Source: Pelecanus crispus
Taxonomy: Eukaryota; Chordata; Aves; Pelecaniformes; Pelecanidae
Length of the DNA stretch: 64,000 nucleotides
Assembly: GCF_030463565.1 (NCBI RefSeq)
Contig: NC_134656.1
Coordinates: 3,334,501-3,398,500, forward strand
Reading direction: 5' to 3'
This document shows positions 13,301 to 26,490 of the stretch, piece by piece. A program made the translations under genes and the position numbers. How positions within the stretch are numbered: position 1 is the first letter of the stretch; the number at the start of each line of letters is the position of its first letter. Below the pieces are notes generated by a model that worked only from the letters and a program-made list of their open reading frames with translations, had not been told where the DNA came from and did no database searches.

Positions 13301-16300
13301 GGAAAACATTATTCTTCAAACAACTTTTAATCTTGCTGTTCAAAAACAAAAAAAAAAAAAAAGAAAAGACCTTGCCACATTTTAATTTCTGGGAGCAGAA
13401 AGGAAGACGACGTTTGATTTGAAAGTGATGAGGCGACTTCTGGTACACAACAAACAAGGTATTAAAAAAAAAAAGAAGCAGAGGAAAAAAGGGACAAGTT
13501 GGCTCCCCTCCTGGAGTTGTACAACAGAGGGAAAGCAGAGCAAGGTCAGGCATTTACATGCACGTCGCAGGGTTGTTTGGATTTCTCTTAAACCTGTAAA
13601 TAGGATACGTCTGTCCTTCTTCTGCCGCCTCTTCCCAGGTGGAGCCAAAGCAGAGAGCGGCATTGCCTTGGCTCCAGAGCCGGCTTTGGCATGGGGGCAG
13701 GAGCCGGTTGGTGGCCTTCCTGCGGTGACAGCAATTACCTTATCGAGTTGCACCTCATGGGCAGGCTCATGGCAGACTCTTCTCCCAGGTGGGAGAAACC
13801 TCATGAGCATCATCAGACTTGAATCGCAGTCGCCGTGAGTCAGGGCCAGCCTCTGCTCTGCACAGGGTGGGTCATGTCCAGGTTGGACTTCCTTGCTGTG
13901 TCTGCAAATAAAAAGGCAAACTGTGGCCAAGATGTCCCACAGAGACTAGCCAGGCTCCTTTCCCCCAGTCTGCGCCGCATCTGAACAGGGATTGGACTTA
14001 TTTTGATGAATTGCAACTGCAGAGTTGCAAAGAGCTGCCTCTAAAAACACCCCGAGCATCTCTCTGCTCTACGGTAAGAAAGGGGATAAGGCTGGGATAA
14101 TCCAGGCATTTCATGCTCAGTATATTTAGGTTTAGTCTATCAAGACTGACCCTAAATCAGGATTTATGGTTAGAATTGTTGAAGAAAATGAAGACTCATT
14201 TAGGGTTTTTTCTGCTAAGGTGAATCCAGCCAGCATTACAGATCAGATAACTGGAAAACAAGAGCGTTTGTTTCTTATTTTTACAAAAGCCATAGCATCT
14301 CTTGCTGTTCCATGTGCCACCAAAATTTATTTACCTAGGGAGCCATTTTCCTTTTAAAAATTCATATCTGATTTTTCAAGCAGCCTTATTCAGGAGGCAA
14401 ACCTGATCTCCATGTTTTATACACAGCTGAGCACACCCCCAGCATTTTAACAATCGTATAAACAATCGTGGTAAAACCAAAGGCTTCTTTTGACACACGT
14501 TGTGACGGCACTTTCCCCTCCAGCTCGGTCACAACTTTAGCACAGGTTGTGAAACCAAACCCAGGGGGTCTTGAATGGATGTAGGGCCTAAAGATGAAAA
14601 TATGCTTAAAATATGCTGTTCTTAGTGTCCGAGCGAGTGTAACAGCAAAATGTACACACAGAAGCCTTAGTGGTGAACAGAATCACGCTCCATCTTCCCA
14701 CAATGGCACAAATACCTGCTGTTGCAAAGCAAATAAGTCATTTGTGTCTGTACCATTTACATTCCCACCGGAGCAGGAATTTCATACCTAGAGTTTTACT
14801 TTGGGAAATAGAGAAAAAAAAAAAAAAAAAAAAAAAGATGATCTTTAAAACAACCCCCAACCCAAAGTCACCCTTGGTTTTACTCACAGTGAATGGGATC
14901 TTACTCATCCAGGACACAAGGACAAACCCGGTGTGACACCAGTAAAAATGCCAAAGAAATATAATATAAAATATTGCTTGTCCGTTTAAATTATTTAATG
15001 TTATTAACATTAATTACCATACTTGGATACCCTGAATGATTCACACATTTTCCCTCCCCCAACTTCTCCTCCAAAGTTTAACTGAATTTCGACATCCACT
15101 TGTTTTCTCCATTTCTCTCCTTAGAGCAGCAGAAGGGATTTGGCAGATGGTATCTCGCCATCCCAGTCCACTTTGCTCCGAACCTTATTCCCTTTGCATC
15201 TCCTTCTTTCACACCACAGCCCCAAGCCTTGGTTTGGGGTGTGCGTGTGTGTGTGTGTCCCAGTTTCCAGCTGTCGCATCCATGGGGGTATTGGGAAGGT
15301 CTGGAAGGGTTTGGCCCACCCAGGGTGGGCTCAGTGAGTGCTCTTGGGTGTCAGGGGTTCACGGATCTCTCCGCACCCTCTCCGATGAGGCTAAAGAGAT
15401 AGTGGGGGAGTTCAGCACTCTAGTGCAAGAAGAGGGTCATATTTTAGTATAAATAGTAGCATAAATTATCTTTACCTGGTGAAACTATTGGCTTTTATGA
15501 CTACGTTTTAGCACAATTTCTTCTGTAGCCCATAAATTGAGACAACGTCTGGTCTGCTTGAGGGAAACGGCGTCCTCACCGTGTGATGGAGCGAGGGACC
15601 AGCCCATGCTCCTGGTGGGATCGGCCGTCCCCGAGACATGCTGGCAATGCAACGGCAAGGGAAAGGGTGCCTTGGCCACGAACTTCTGGAAAAGGCCAGG
15701 TGGGGAGGCAGCAGATGCTCCTTAGTTCATTATTAAATTAATTTCTGGGGTCAGTTGAAGACACGATTGCCCTGTTGACGTTTCAGCAGCACAGGGCAAA
15801 GCGGTGACTTTCCAACCAGCATCATTAGCCAGCAGAGGCAGATGTGCTTCCCAAAAACTGTGTTGGCCTGATCCAGACCCCAGCTGCCTTCAGAAAGATG
15901 TGGGGCTGCCTCTTGCCCTTCCCACCTTCTCCCCGAGCACTCCCAGCAGCAGCGACCGCCTCTGCCTTGTCCAGTCCTCCAGGCAGGAGCCCTCCTGGGT
16001 GGGTACTTCAGTGTCGGGCTGGAGCTGCCTTTGATGTGCCATTTTCTCTTTGAAATGCAATGTCTCACTCATCTAAGCCTCATCACATTTGGGAAGCTTC
16101 TCTTCAGTCTTTCACATCAGGATGTCAGAGGAGTAGTTTATTTTTGAAAGGGTCCAGTTTGAAGTTTTTTGGGTTTAAAACATAAATGCTTTTTTGATCA
16201 AAATGTAAAGGAACCCTTTTGGTGTTTTTTTCTGGTTGGGTTGGATTGAGGTTTTATTGTTTTGTGGGGTTTGAGGTTTTTTTGCTCGAGCCTGTAAATA

Positions 16301-16900
16301 GCTCTTGGGCACCTTGGATCTGTTTTCCAAAACTTTCCCTTGATGCTCACTGTATAGTCCATACATTTCAAACCTCCACATTGTCTTTCCGAGCATATGT
16401 GTGGGATCACTCCAGAAAGAGCTGTACTTACAGCCAACAGAAACCAACGCTGTGCCCACTCCAGTCCCAGGGAGTAAATCCTAACCAGAAGAATACGCAA
16501 AGACCGACATCTGCTGTAATTTATCCCATTTGGTTCATTGAAATGATCCTCCCCAACCTCTGTGCCCGTCTCAGGAGTGACAGGTCCTTTCTTTTTGAGG
16601 AACCGCCATGAAGGATGGGAGCTGTGCTCAAGCTGCTCCAAAATCCCCCAAACCTGCGTTTTCCCTTGGTCAGACACGGATGCGGCCGCTGTGTCAAGCA
16701 TGGCGCGGGCCGGCTTCCAGCAACACCCTGGGCGCAAAGCCGCGGTTTGCTCGGACCTGGCTTTACGCGCGGATCCTGCAAAGGCAGCGGCTGCTCCTCA
16801 GCTGGCCGGGAGCCGGGAGCCACGCTCCAGGCACAGCAGCGGCGGGGGTTTAACTTTGAAACGACTCGCACTCAGCCTGGTTTTCCCCACGCTAACCTTT
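7381..16900. other. Intergenic, no gene recognised
   Basis: Short open frames only, none with splice-linked neighbours or a known domain. Poly-T/poly-A runs lie at about 9898-9914, 13348-13362 and 14814-14836, and a GT run at about 15241-15258. The block 12780-13290 is AT-rich and could be a non-coding element. No transposon longer than about 100 bp was recognised. Confidence 0.4.
14814..14836. repeat. A-homopolymer of about 22 bases
   Basis: An uninterrupted A run without a recognisable retroposed sequence upstream, so it is most likely a simple repeat. Confidence 0.85.
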
Positions 16901-16929
16901 CCTCCTCCCACTCTTGAAAGTTAGAAACA

Positions 16930-17290
16930 TCTTTTGTATTCCAGAGGCCAAAGGGCCAAACTTGCCTTTAATTAAAATGCATATTCTTTAATTAAAGGCC
17001 CCATAACACATGAAGGGCATTCATTGAAATACGATGTGTGACATAGTCATTACCCTGCTGTTAATTACTAATTAATGAAGCTATTTCAATTAATAGCTTC
17101 CCCACTGTCACTCTGGCTTTGACAGGGCTCCGTGCTGAGAAGCCGTAGTGGAATCACAGGCAATCGTAACTCCTGGAACAGCACCAAAAGGCATCAGCTG
17201 AATATTCATGTCAGACGACGTTAACACTTTTCAATTAAACATAATAAAGTAAAAGCTCCGTCAAAAGTGTATATCAAACATGCATCAGCC
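16930..17290. promoter_or_regulatory. Candidate conserved non-coding element with homeodomain-type sites
   Basis: Dense TTAATTA/TAATTAA cores: TTTAATTAAA twice near 16970-16996, then TTAATTACTAATTAATGA near 17061-17078. These are followed by a 9-bp perfect inverted repeat, GAAGCTATT (17077-17085) and AATAGCTTC (17092-17100), with a 6-base loop. The sharp change in composition from its GC-rich neighbour suggests a discrete element. Function is inferred from motif density only. Confidence 0.4.
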
Positions 17291-20200
17291 TTTTCCTCTC
17301 CCCCTGTTCTCTTCCAGCTTGTCAAAAATAACTAGAAAGAAGTAGAAAAAAAAAAAGTGATTTTTTTTCTTTCCTTCTGACACTTCAGGCTGGAGCATCA
17401 TTTATCAAGCAAGCGGTGCTGCTGCACGGGGGGAAGATTTACGATGAGCCCCGGCTGCAGTTGGAGCACCCGCACTCCCAGGCAGCTCTTTTCTCTGCGA
17501 GGGCCGAGCGTTGCATCGCTCTCCTGTTTTCTCTCCCTTTCCTACAGTAAAACCACAGTGGGGACAGGCCCTCAGGTGCCTTCCCGGCCCTGTGCAAATG
17601 TTTGGGAGCTCAGGAGCAATGCGTTTCATTTCCATGGTTAAAGGAATCGCTTCCCAAGTGCAGGTTTTAATTACTGAGCTGCGTTGCCAAAGAGGCTGCT
17701 GTTAAGGGCTGGTATAAGGAACAGCGCGAAAGAAGCTATTTTGCAGTTCACAATAAGTTATATCAATCCTAAAAAATGCAAAGCTGTGATGCGCTCTCTC
17801 TCGGGCGCCATCTGGTTGAAGTTTTCCATTCAAAACACTTGGGAAACGAAAACAAGAGAAATTCCTGTGGAGTAAATCCATATTGAATCCCGAATGTTTT
17901 ATTTTAAGGGCTGTTTTTCTCAGGCAGACCTTGGGGTGGGGGGAGGAATCTTTTAGAGAGAAACATTTTTTCCAAAAAACTAGAAACTGGGAGAAAAGGA
18001 AGATATTGTCCAACTATCCCTAATGTTCAGGCACACAGAGGTACAGAGAAGTCTTTTATGATTTGTTGCAGAAGGCAAAAAAGACGGCGACCTGGTATGG
18101 GATACTTCTGCTATGGGGACAGGGAAAGGAGACAGAGATTCCTGTGATTCCTGTGGGAAAAAGGAGGAAAGCAAGAGGGACCGCAAGGAGATGCTTCAAT
18201 CCATGTCTCAACTTGAAGTTTCTATCTGAAGCCAAGCAAGACAATACTCATTACGTTGCCTGTTGGTAATGCATTGCTGAGGCATTAGCTAACGGCACAT
18301 CATGTGAGGAGACCAACAAATAAATCACGCGTTTTGTGTTTATTCTTTGTGTCAAGTCATGTTTCTGCATTTCAGCATCCCAAATAGGGCTGTGGCACGT
18401 GGGGTAATGTCCTTACTGCCCAGTGCTGAGCATCAGCTGGAAAAATTATTCCTCCAAATTCCTGGTGGCTCTAAGAAAATGCCAATCCATTTGTTACGTT
18501 TGCAGTTTGAAAATGGTAATGAAATGAAAGAGTTGTGAGGCCGTGTGGTTTATCAGCCCTGCTTGGAGGGATCCACGCTTTTGCCAAGGAAATGTGCGTG
18601 CTGCGCAGAGAGCCGTCCCTCAGCGGAACTGCGGATGCAGCCACTGGGACGATGCGGCTCAGGAGATGGGCAAAATGTCAAACAACTATTTTGCCCTTGC
18701 GCTTCCAATCCTTGCTTTGCTCTCTCTGGATTATCTAACAGGGCTGGTGTCACCTGTACAAATGTGCCTAAAGGCCCTGGGTAGAGCCCTCTGCTTGATA
18801 AACGTCATCCCTGAGAGCCAGATGAAAGCAGGGAGATGAATGCGTTGCAGAGGGGTAATCCGGTGGTGTAAGGCTCAGGGACAGGCGATCTTCTCAGACA
18901 TGGTGATCTACATCAGGAGAAACTCCACAACAGTCAAATGAGTCACACTCATGCAAGAAACTGTGAAATCTGAAGCAAGGGCACAAAATTCAGTATTTAG
19001 GAATACCCCCAAAGTTGGCTACATAGCCTCACCTCCAGAAACTCCCCCAATACTTTTTCCCTCTCTCCATGTACACCCCTCCCCACCATGACCTTCCCAC
19101 CCTGACCACCTTCCCACCCATGCCGCAATCCCAGCCTCTGGACCAGCTCTTTGCTTCTTCAGAGCAGGTCAGGAGTTAAAATCCCCCATTCCCATCACCT
19201 GCTCCAGATGCTGGTATCCATCTCGGGTGGGCGAAGCTCCATCCTTCCTTCTAGCATGACCCTTCAGCTCTGCCCCTTGCAGAGCCAGGCAATGGCCTCG
19301 TTTCCTTCCCCATCCTTACAGACATGTAGATGATCTTCTTTGACACTTTGGGATTTCCTGCTCTGATCCTAGACTGAGACTGGAAGCAAAAGTCAAACCA
19401 GTTCTTGAAACCAAGCGTTTCAGACTCTCAGAAAAGTGTGGCTACAACACCCGGTGCCTTCCTCAGATTGGTGGGCAGCGTAAAAGCACAGATCCTTTCC
19501 TTCTCTGGAGCAGCTGCCAGATGTGCTGACGACAGGGCAGGACGATTTTACCTGCGGGCACTAGTCCCCAGCTTGCTTTCTAACACTCATTCTGCCTTAC
19601 AGCAGTGTTGCTTCCAAACCTGGGCCCATGCAAGCAGATAAAGCGGTCGATACCTAGAGGAAAATTTCCAGGGATGGAGAGGCAGACCTTCTGAATGCCC
19701 CCTGCTTTTGTCCCCCTGCTAAAATCTGATTTTTTTTATTCCTTTCTTCTTTTTCCTTACGGCCATTACCAGACCAAGCCCTGCTAAAGCCGAGTGCAAG
19801 GGGAGCCCAGCTGATCTGTCCAAGCATGACTGAGGAGCAATCGGTTTTTGTCTGGCTGGTTGACATCTAAAGGCTGGTCTCTGAGGTCTCAATTAGGGTT
19901 CGGGGCTGACTCGCCTCCACCTCTCCTGGGAAGAGGTTTGGCTGCTTCTGCTCAATTATCCACAGCATCTCCTCCAGGAGGAGGAGGACAGGAGGAGGGA
20001 GCGTTAGCTCTACTTTATGTTAACCTCTGAAGCATAATTCAGAGCCCCACATTGCTAGAAAGGCTTCACAGGTTGCTCTTATAACATAGCAAGCCCTTGA
20101 TCTGCTACATTTGTGCTGGGTATGGAGGCCAAATTAATTAATTGGACAGGCGCCTATTTCCTTTGAATGCTGTGCTCCGCTCTCATAGGGTGCTATTGGT

Positions 20201-22270
20201 GGCAAGTGTTGCTGCACAGGGATTGATATCTGACTTCCCTGGTGCTGGTAGTGTTTTCCGTGTCTGTCTGATAGGTGTCTGGTTTTATATATTATTAGCA
20301 GAGTAAAGAAAAGGCAGAATTCACGTAAAACACCCTTCGTATATTTATATGGGAAATGCTGGTGTTACAAAAGATGCTGAAGCTCAAACGCCGGTGCGGT
20401 GAACTTCTGCTGTCTGTCTCTTGCCGTTACAGATGCTCCTCCTTGCCTGCAAAAGCAAAAAATGTTTCGGGATATGTTGAGAGAAGTATTGGCTGAGATC
20501 GGAGATGCCCTTCTCTGGAAATATTAATCCACCAAACACGGATGAATCTCCTGGAATAATCCTTTCTAATGCAGGTTCAGGATATCAGTTCTGTGCTTTA
20601 TTCTTTAATCCAGAAACCTCCAAGGAGGAGGAGGAGGAGGAGGGAAAGGATGAACAGACACCATCAGAAGAGGATAAAAATTGGCACGGCGTTGAAGGAA
20701 AAGAGAGAAAACGGTGTTTTGCTGAAAGCGGTGACATGTTCTTACCAGCCCAGTGGTGAAGATTTACCTACAAACACCGAAGCCCTGAGCCATGCCAAAA
20801 CATGCCATTTCTTACTGCTGCTGTAGTTTCTGGCTCTGCGGAAAAGGGAAGGTGCTGCAGCAAACCCCTCTTGGTTTCCAGCGATGCGGGGCTCTCCTGG
20901 AGGCAGATGCCTTATTCGAGCTGTCAGCCTTTGCCCCCTCTCAATCCAACCGGCAAAACCAACCACTAACACCCCAAATTGCATTACCTTGGTGTAACAT
21001 TTACAAGCCAGATTTTCACGTGTCTACTCCGTGTGCGTTTTAACTGCGACGGCTGCACGCAGATACAACCCACGCGGGCAGGTCTCAGCCAGGCAAATTC
21101 GGCATATAATTGCGTGTGTATTAGCGTATCTGGTTTTGAAACAACAGCAAATCTGGTTCAGTTTCGATCCTCAACGGCTTTATCCATATCCTTTAAACCT
21201 GTGGGTAATACTTCTTAATGATGCTCTTTCAGGCATGGTTTCTGTCCTAAACCCTTTAAAATACAGCTGGTTCCAGGCATGTTTATCTTTTAGCTCTCCC
21301 AGACAGTTGCCATTTTTCAACCCCCAAGCTGCTATGAAAGATTTCCAAAACCTGCCAGGAAGAGTTTGTGCATCTCAAGGCTCCGTCTCTGTTTCTGGAT
21401 TTCAGTCGTTTTATCCTAACTCGAATCAAAATGACACAGTGCATTTCTGAAAATATTGAAATGATCGTTCTGAAATGAGCTGAGGGTGCTAAGAGAGGTC
21501 ACTTGGTATTTGATGGAGCTCAAAGGATGAAGAGCTGCATCCACAGTTTGGTGACATAAAGGCTAAAGCTTTTCACTTAGCTCATCACAGAGCCATGAGC
21601 CAGGAAAAAAAACTGATTTGGAGGTGAATCAAAATTTCCCCATAGTTTTTAATCCTGAAAAAAAGCATCATGTAAGAAAGAAATGAGTTAAATTTGAATT
21701 TTTCTACTCCCGGCTGACTCCAGGCACAAAATCCCCGGAAAACAGGTACCCCTCTGAAAAGGTTTGTCCCTGGATCCAAACCTTTTTGTCCAGGTGCAGA
21801 ACAGCCAGTCTCCCACCGGCTTTGGCTCTCCTGGAAGGACAGCCCCGGGCTGCGCAAACATTTCTCGGGTCATTCACTTTGTTGCAGTGTGTGTCCTACT
21901 TAGAGGTTTCTGTAAAAAAATATTGCAAGGACGGAGGCTTTACGCTGAGCTCTTGTTGGGCCAGGTGGCTCCGGCAGTGGGAACTGCAGCCTCCAGCCCT
22001 TTTCAAATCACAATTGTGCCCCAGGTGTGCTGAAATAAAATGAAATAAAACAGATCACGATAAATTACTCATCCGAAGACCTCCTCTCTGATATCTGATT
22101 ACGCTCTTGCTGATAATACGATGTGTTTAGGGGGGTTATTGTGCTAAATAATCAGTAAATAACCAGGGGCTGGGGTGCAGAAGAAGAGGGCACATCCTCC
22201 CTCCCTTGAGCCTGGGGGCATGTGGGGGCCTTGTCTGCTCCCCCAAACCTGCTAAACGGGCACGTGGAGA
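17291..22270. other. Intergenic, no gene recognised
   Basis: Mixed-composition DNA with short open frames only. No transposon, RNA gene or splice-linked exon was recognised. A small GGA-repeat patch lies at about 20622-20644. Confidence 0.4.
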
Positions 22271-22385
22271 GGGGCTGGGAGAGGGATGGACCATGGCATG
22301 GAGGGGCTGGGAGAGGGATGGAGCATGGCACGGAGGGGCTGGGAGAGGGATGGAGCATGGCACGGAGGGGCTGGAGGGAGGATGC
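22271..22385. repeat. 32-bp tandem repeat, about 3.5 copies
   Basis: Units at 22271, 22303 and 22335 are GGGGCTGGGAGAGGGATGGA followed by SCATGGCAYGGA. The second and third units are identical. A partial, diverged fourth unit starts at 22367. Confidence 0.9.
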
Positions 22386-23277
22386 TGGAGGAGGCAGAGC
22401 GGAGCGGGTTGGTTGCAGCAGCAAAACCACACGAAAGCGACTGCAGCCGGGAAATTTGTGACACTGGATTTACAGGCACGAGCCATCGCTTGTCTTGTTT
22501 GGGGCAAAACAAGAGCAAAACCATAGAAAGGCACCCATGACCAGCCAAGGTTTGCACTGGCTCTGGGCATCTGAAGGGCTGAGGATGAGTCTCATGAAAG
22601 CGCTCACCTCACTCGTAACTCATCCAGGTACACAGGAGAGATTATAAATGAGTGGGTTTGTATGAGACTTGGTAGGAGGGGGGGTAAAAAAAAACAGTAT
22701 GAAAGGAATTCAACAGCTGCAATGAGCCTAAATGATTGCACAGGAAAATCCCCTGTCAACCACAAACGGTTGCCTTTGATGAGAATACAGGACATGCGTG
22801 AATAGGTTGCTAATTCTTTGTGTAAAATCCTACCCGTAATTGCTACGCGTGTACCTTTCCACTGTCTCCCATGGAAGTGGGATTTGTTTGGTGTTTTTTT
22901 TTTTTTTTCCTTTGGAGCTGAAATTAAAAACAATTTATTAGAGAATAATTAATGCCCAAGTGCCAGGAGATCGCGCCCAGCACTGGGTTTGGAAGAACAG
23001 GAGTGAGTCACCAGTAAATTGGTGGTTGTACGGAGAAGGGGAAAGCAATTTGGGAAGGGATTCAAGGGATCAGCTGAAGCTTTTCTGGCAGCTACTTCCT
23101 CAGTCGAATCATTAATTTTTGTTAATCCTTCGCAAAAATCTGGTGATTTGGGAACAAAATTTTACAAGTATTTCAGTACTGCTTTAGGAGGCCAAATCCT
23201 ATTACTGGGTAATGGGACTTTGGCCTCCCAGGAGCAGAGACACTTTGGAAGATGTGGGTTTATATGGGGCTCTCTTC

Positions 23278-23573
23278 TTCCCTTCCCTTCCCTTCCCTTC
23301 CCTTCCCTTCCCTTCCCTTCCCTTCCCTTCCCTTCCCTTCCCTTCCCTTCCCTTCCCTTCCCTTCCCTTCCCTTCCCTTCCCTTCCCTTCCCTTCCCTTC
23401 CCTTCCCTTCCCTTCCCTTCCCTTCCCTTCCCTTCCCTTCCCTTCCCTTCCCTTCCCTTCCCTTCCCTTCCCTTCCCTTCCCTTCCCTTCCCTTCCCTTC
23501 CCTTCCCTTCCCTTCCCTTCCCTTCCCTTCCCTTCCCTTCCCTTCCCTTCCCTTCCCTTCCCTTCCCTTCCCT
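23278..23573. repeat. Perfect (CCCTT)n pentanucleotide microsatellite, about 59 copies
   Basis: About 296 bases of uninterrupted CCCTT. The plus strand is pure pyrimidine and the minus strand pure purine (GGGAA)n, a pattern able to form triplex DNA and, on the purine strand, G-quadruplexes. All three plus-strand frames are open and read LPFPS repeats, so ORFs there are artefacts. Confidence 0.98.
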
Positions 23574-25269
23574 GGATTAAAACCTACTCCACCCTTAATC
23601 CTGCACCGGGAACTGTGTAAGCAGTGGGCTGTACCAGTCTGGAAGCCAAGAGGAGCGTAGAACCCCGGTTACCGTTCCCGCGGCTGACGGTCAGGCTGTG
23701 CTTTTGGGTTATTCCCGTGGCTCTTTGCTGATGGGGCTTGGCTGTCCTGGCTCACGCCACGTCCCCAGCGCTGCTGCGGGCCGTCGGATGGGGCAGCCTG
23801 GCTCAAGGTGATGCCCCGAGGATCTGCCTGCTCAGAGACCCCCCAAAAACTGCAGCCCAGGAGCACTGGTATTTCAGAGGTGTTTTGGCAGAGGGGAAAA
23901 GCTCTTTTTTTAAAATCAAGTTGTACTTGTGGGAACTGAGATTGGTTTTCATGTGTTTTTCAGGCCACCTGCCCTGAGGACAGTTACAAACAAAACTGGA
24001 GAAAGAAACAAAACAGAGAATAAAAGTCAGGGAGAGCACTTAAAGCTGCCAGCGGGAGCTTGATGCCCTGGACTGCAACTCCCTGCCATTGCCCCCTCCC
24101 CATCCCCCCCCATTTTTAATTACAAGCAGTCAAACTGTAAAGACCTTAATGGACATCTTAATTATTGCATTAAAGTTTGAAATGGAAAATTCCTCATTAC
24201 GTGCCATGCAGTAGGTCACGGCTGCAATAAACGGTGATATTTTGCTTGTTACGGCACTGGGTGCCCTTTGCAGAAGGCTGGTGTCTTTGGGGCATGTCCC
24301 AGCCCCGGGGAGCTGGCAGGTGGATGTTAGATCAGGTCTCTGCTGTGAGAGCATCTGCTTGTGTTTTCAAGGCGAAAGTATCAGCGAGAAGTGCTCTTTG
24401 CTATTTCTTTTCTCCTCCAAATAGGGCTATTTTTCTCCTGTGTTTTGCTTTCCATCTGCTTGAATGTGTTTATTGATTTAGTGTTATGCAAACTGCAATA
24501 AAACAGTATCCTTCCAATTCTCTAGAGCCAGCTATTGAATATGCCTGAAACAATTTAAATACAAACCCACCCATCAATTCCAACCCACAGCAGCAATACA
24601 ACGTACCTGTAATTAATCACCCTTTAAGCCCAGTCCCGGATTCCCAATCCCTTTCGCACCGTACCCATCCCAGGGCAGGCCGGAAAGCTGGGATCCAACC
24701 TGGCAGGTGGGGTAGCCCTGGGGACCCGGACAATTTAAGGAATGTTGCAGAGCTCGTTCTTTTCTCTCTGGCTTTACACATTTGCAGGATACCATGAAGA
24801 AGAACAGGGCAGGGTTTAAGGTGGGTCTGTGGCTTCTTAGAGCTTTTCAGGTTAAAACAGCTCAAGCATGTATGGCAGAGGTTGTATGCACCTTTGTAAG
24901 AGGAGCAAACGGACAGGAAAAGTTGAGGATAACTTGCATTCTGCTAAATTTAGCATTGTTTTCCTACAATAAAGTTTTGTGTTGTTTTTTTTCTGAGCAC
25001 AGTGAGGAGAAAATTCGTGGACTCTGCAGTCCTTAAAGATATTTTCTTGATTACAGGACCCTACAGATGAGGTTTTAAAATTCCTTTGGTGGCTATGTCT
25101 CCTTTTAAAATGTACTCCCAAACTTTTGCTCCCCCCCTCCCCATACTAACCGCACAATCGCCAAATGAAGGGGGAAGCGAATGCTGGGCCAGCAGCTCCT
25201 GGGACTCTCCAGCACAGGCTCCGGCGGCGAGAGCCCCAGCGAGGGCTGCTCCTCGGTGGGGCCAGGCTC
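23574..25269. other. Intergenic; possible non-coding element near 24110-24250
   Basis: No gene recognised. The stretch around 24110-24250 has several TTAAT/ATTA cores and resembles a conserved element, with low certainty. The rest has no feature I can support. Confidence 0.35.
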
Positions 25270-25965
25270 TGCTTGCTGCCCAGCTGTGCCAGCTGTGCCA
25301 ACCCTGCCAGCTGTGCCAGCCAAACCACCCATGCCAGCCCTAACCAGCTGTGCCAGCCAAACCACCCACACCAACCCTAACCAGCTGTGCCAGCCGTGCC
25401 AGCTGTGCCAGCCAAACCACCCACGCCAGCCCTAACCAGCTGTGCCAGCTGTGTCAGCCAAACCACTCACGTCAGCCCTAACCAGTTGTGCCAGTTGTGC
25501 CAGCTGTGCCAGCTAAACCACCCACACCAGCCCTAACCAGCTGTGCCAGCTGTGCCAGCTGTGCCAGCCAAACCACCCATGCCAGCCCTAACCAGCTGTG
25601 CCAGCTGTGCTAGCCAAACCACCCACGCCAGCCCTAACCAGCTGTGCCAGCTGTGACAGCCAAACCACCCACGCCAGCCCTAACCAGCTGTGCCAGCTGT
25701 GACAGCCAAACCACCCACACCAATCCTAACCAGCTGTGCCAGCTGTGCCAGCTGTGCCAGCCAAACCACCCACACCAGCCCTAACCAGCTGTGCCAGCTG
25801 TGCCAGCCAAACCACTCACGTCAGCCCTAACCAGCTGTGCCAGTTGTGCCAGCCAAACGACCCACACCAGCCCTAACCAGCTGTGCCAGGGCCAAACCAC
25901 CCACGCCAGCCCTAACCAGCCCTACCATCCGTGCCAGCTGTGCCAGCTGTGCCAGGGCCAGGCTC
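25270..25965. repeat. 37-bp minisatellite with nested 9-bp subrepeat
   Basis: The basic unit is about 37 bases: CCAGCTGTG, then CCAGCCAAACCACCCAC, then GCCAGCCCTAA. The CCAGCTGTG nonamer itself occurs one, two or three times per unit, so units vary by 9 bases. About 17 units are present, with scattered point changes. Each unit carries one or more CAGCTG E-box cores. A few open frames cross it but none has coding character. Confidence 0.93.
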
Positions 25966-26490
25966 AGCAGCTCTCGGCCAGGAGCTGCCACATCCCAAAT
26001 CTCACAGCTCCCTCTGTTGGCATCTGTTCGAAGCTATCCGCGAGGATGCAATAAAAGTTGGCAATGTCTGTATGTTTTTTTTTACCACAGTCTCCAGGCG
26101 GAAGGCGATGGGGCTGCGGGGGTATACCCCACCCACCCAAAGACTGGGTTCATTTCTGTTATAACTCTAACGACCGACACTGGACCACGGCTCCTGATGC
26201 TGTAGGGATCACAGCTCTGCTGAAGACAGCTTTTCAGTCCTTTTTCCAAAATACGTGAGAAGATGTAGCTGGAAGTACTCCGAGGACCGACATACGAGTA
26301 CGGGCGAGGATGCTGTGAAAATCTGCCAGCCTAGATATTCTCCCAGCACAGCCTCCCCGTCCGCTCTCACCAGCCCTAAGGAGTTAATCACACTAAATAT
26401 GCTTGAGCTCTGTCTGTCCCTTACTGATCATGCAAATTAGCACCTCCGCATACGAAAGAAAATCAGATAGTGTGCAAATGATTCGCTGCC

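Noticed and set aside
23019-23660. 213-codon plus-strand frame made of LPFPS repeats
   Set aside because: It is a translation of the (CCCTT)n microsatellite; all three frames are open for the same reason.
25270-25965. Possible CRISPR-like array because of regularly spaced repeats
   Set aside because: The units are direct head-to-tail minisatellite copies without unique spacers, in a vertebrate genome.
1-26490. BHLHE23, the miR-124-3 hairpin or HAR1, expected on this side by synteny
   Set aside because: By eye I found neither a bHLH coding sequence nor the miR-124 mature sequence nor a HAR1-like block, so these probably lie beyond the left edge.
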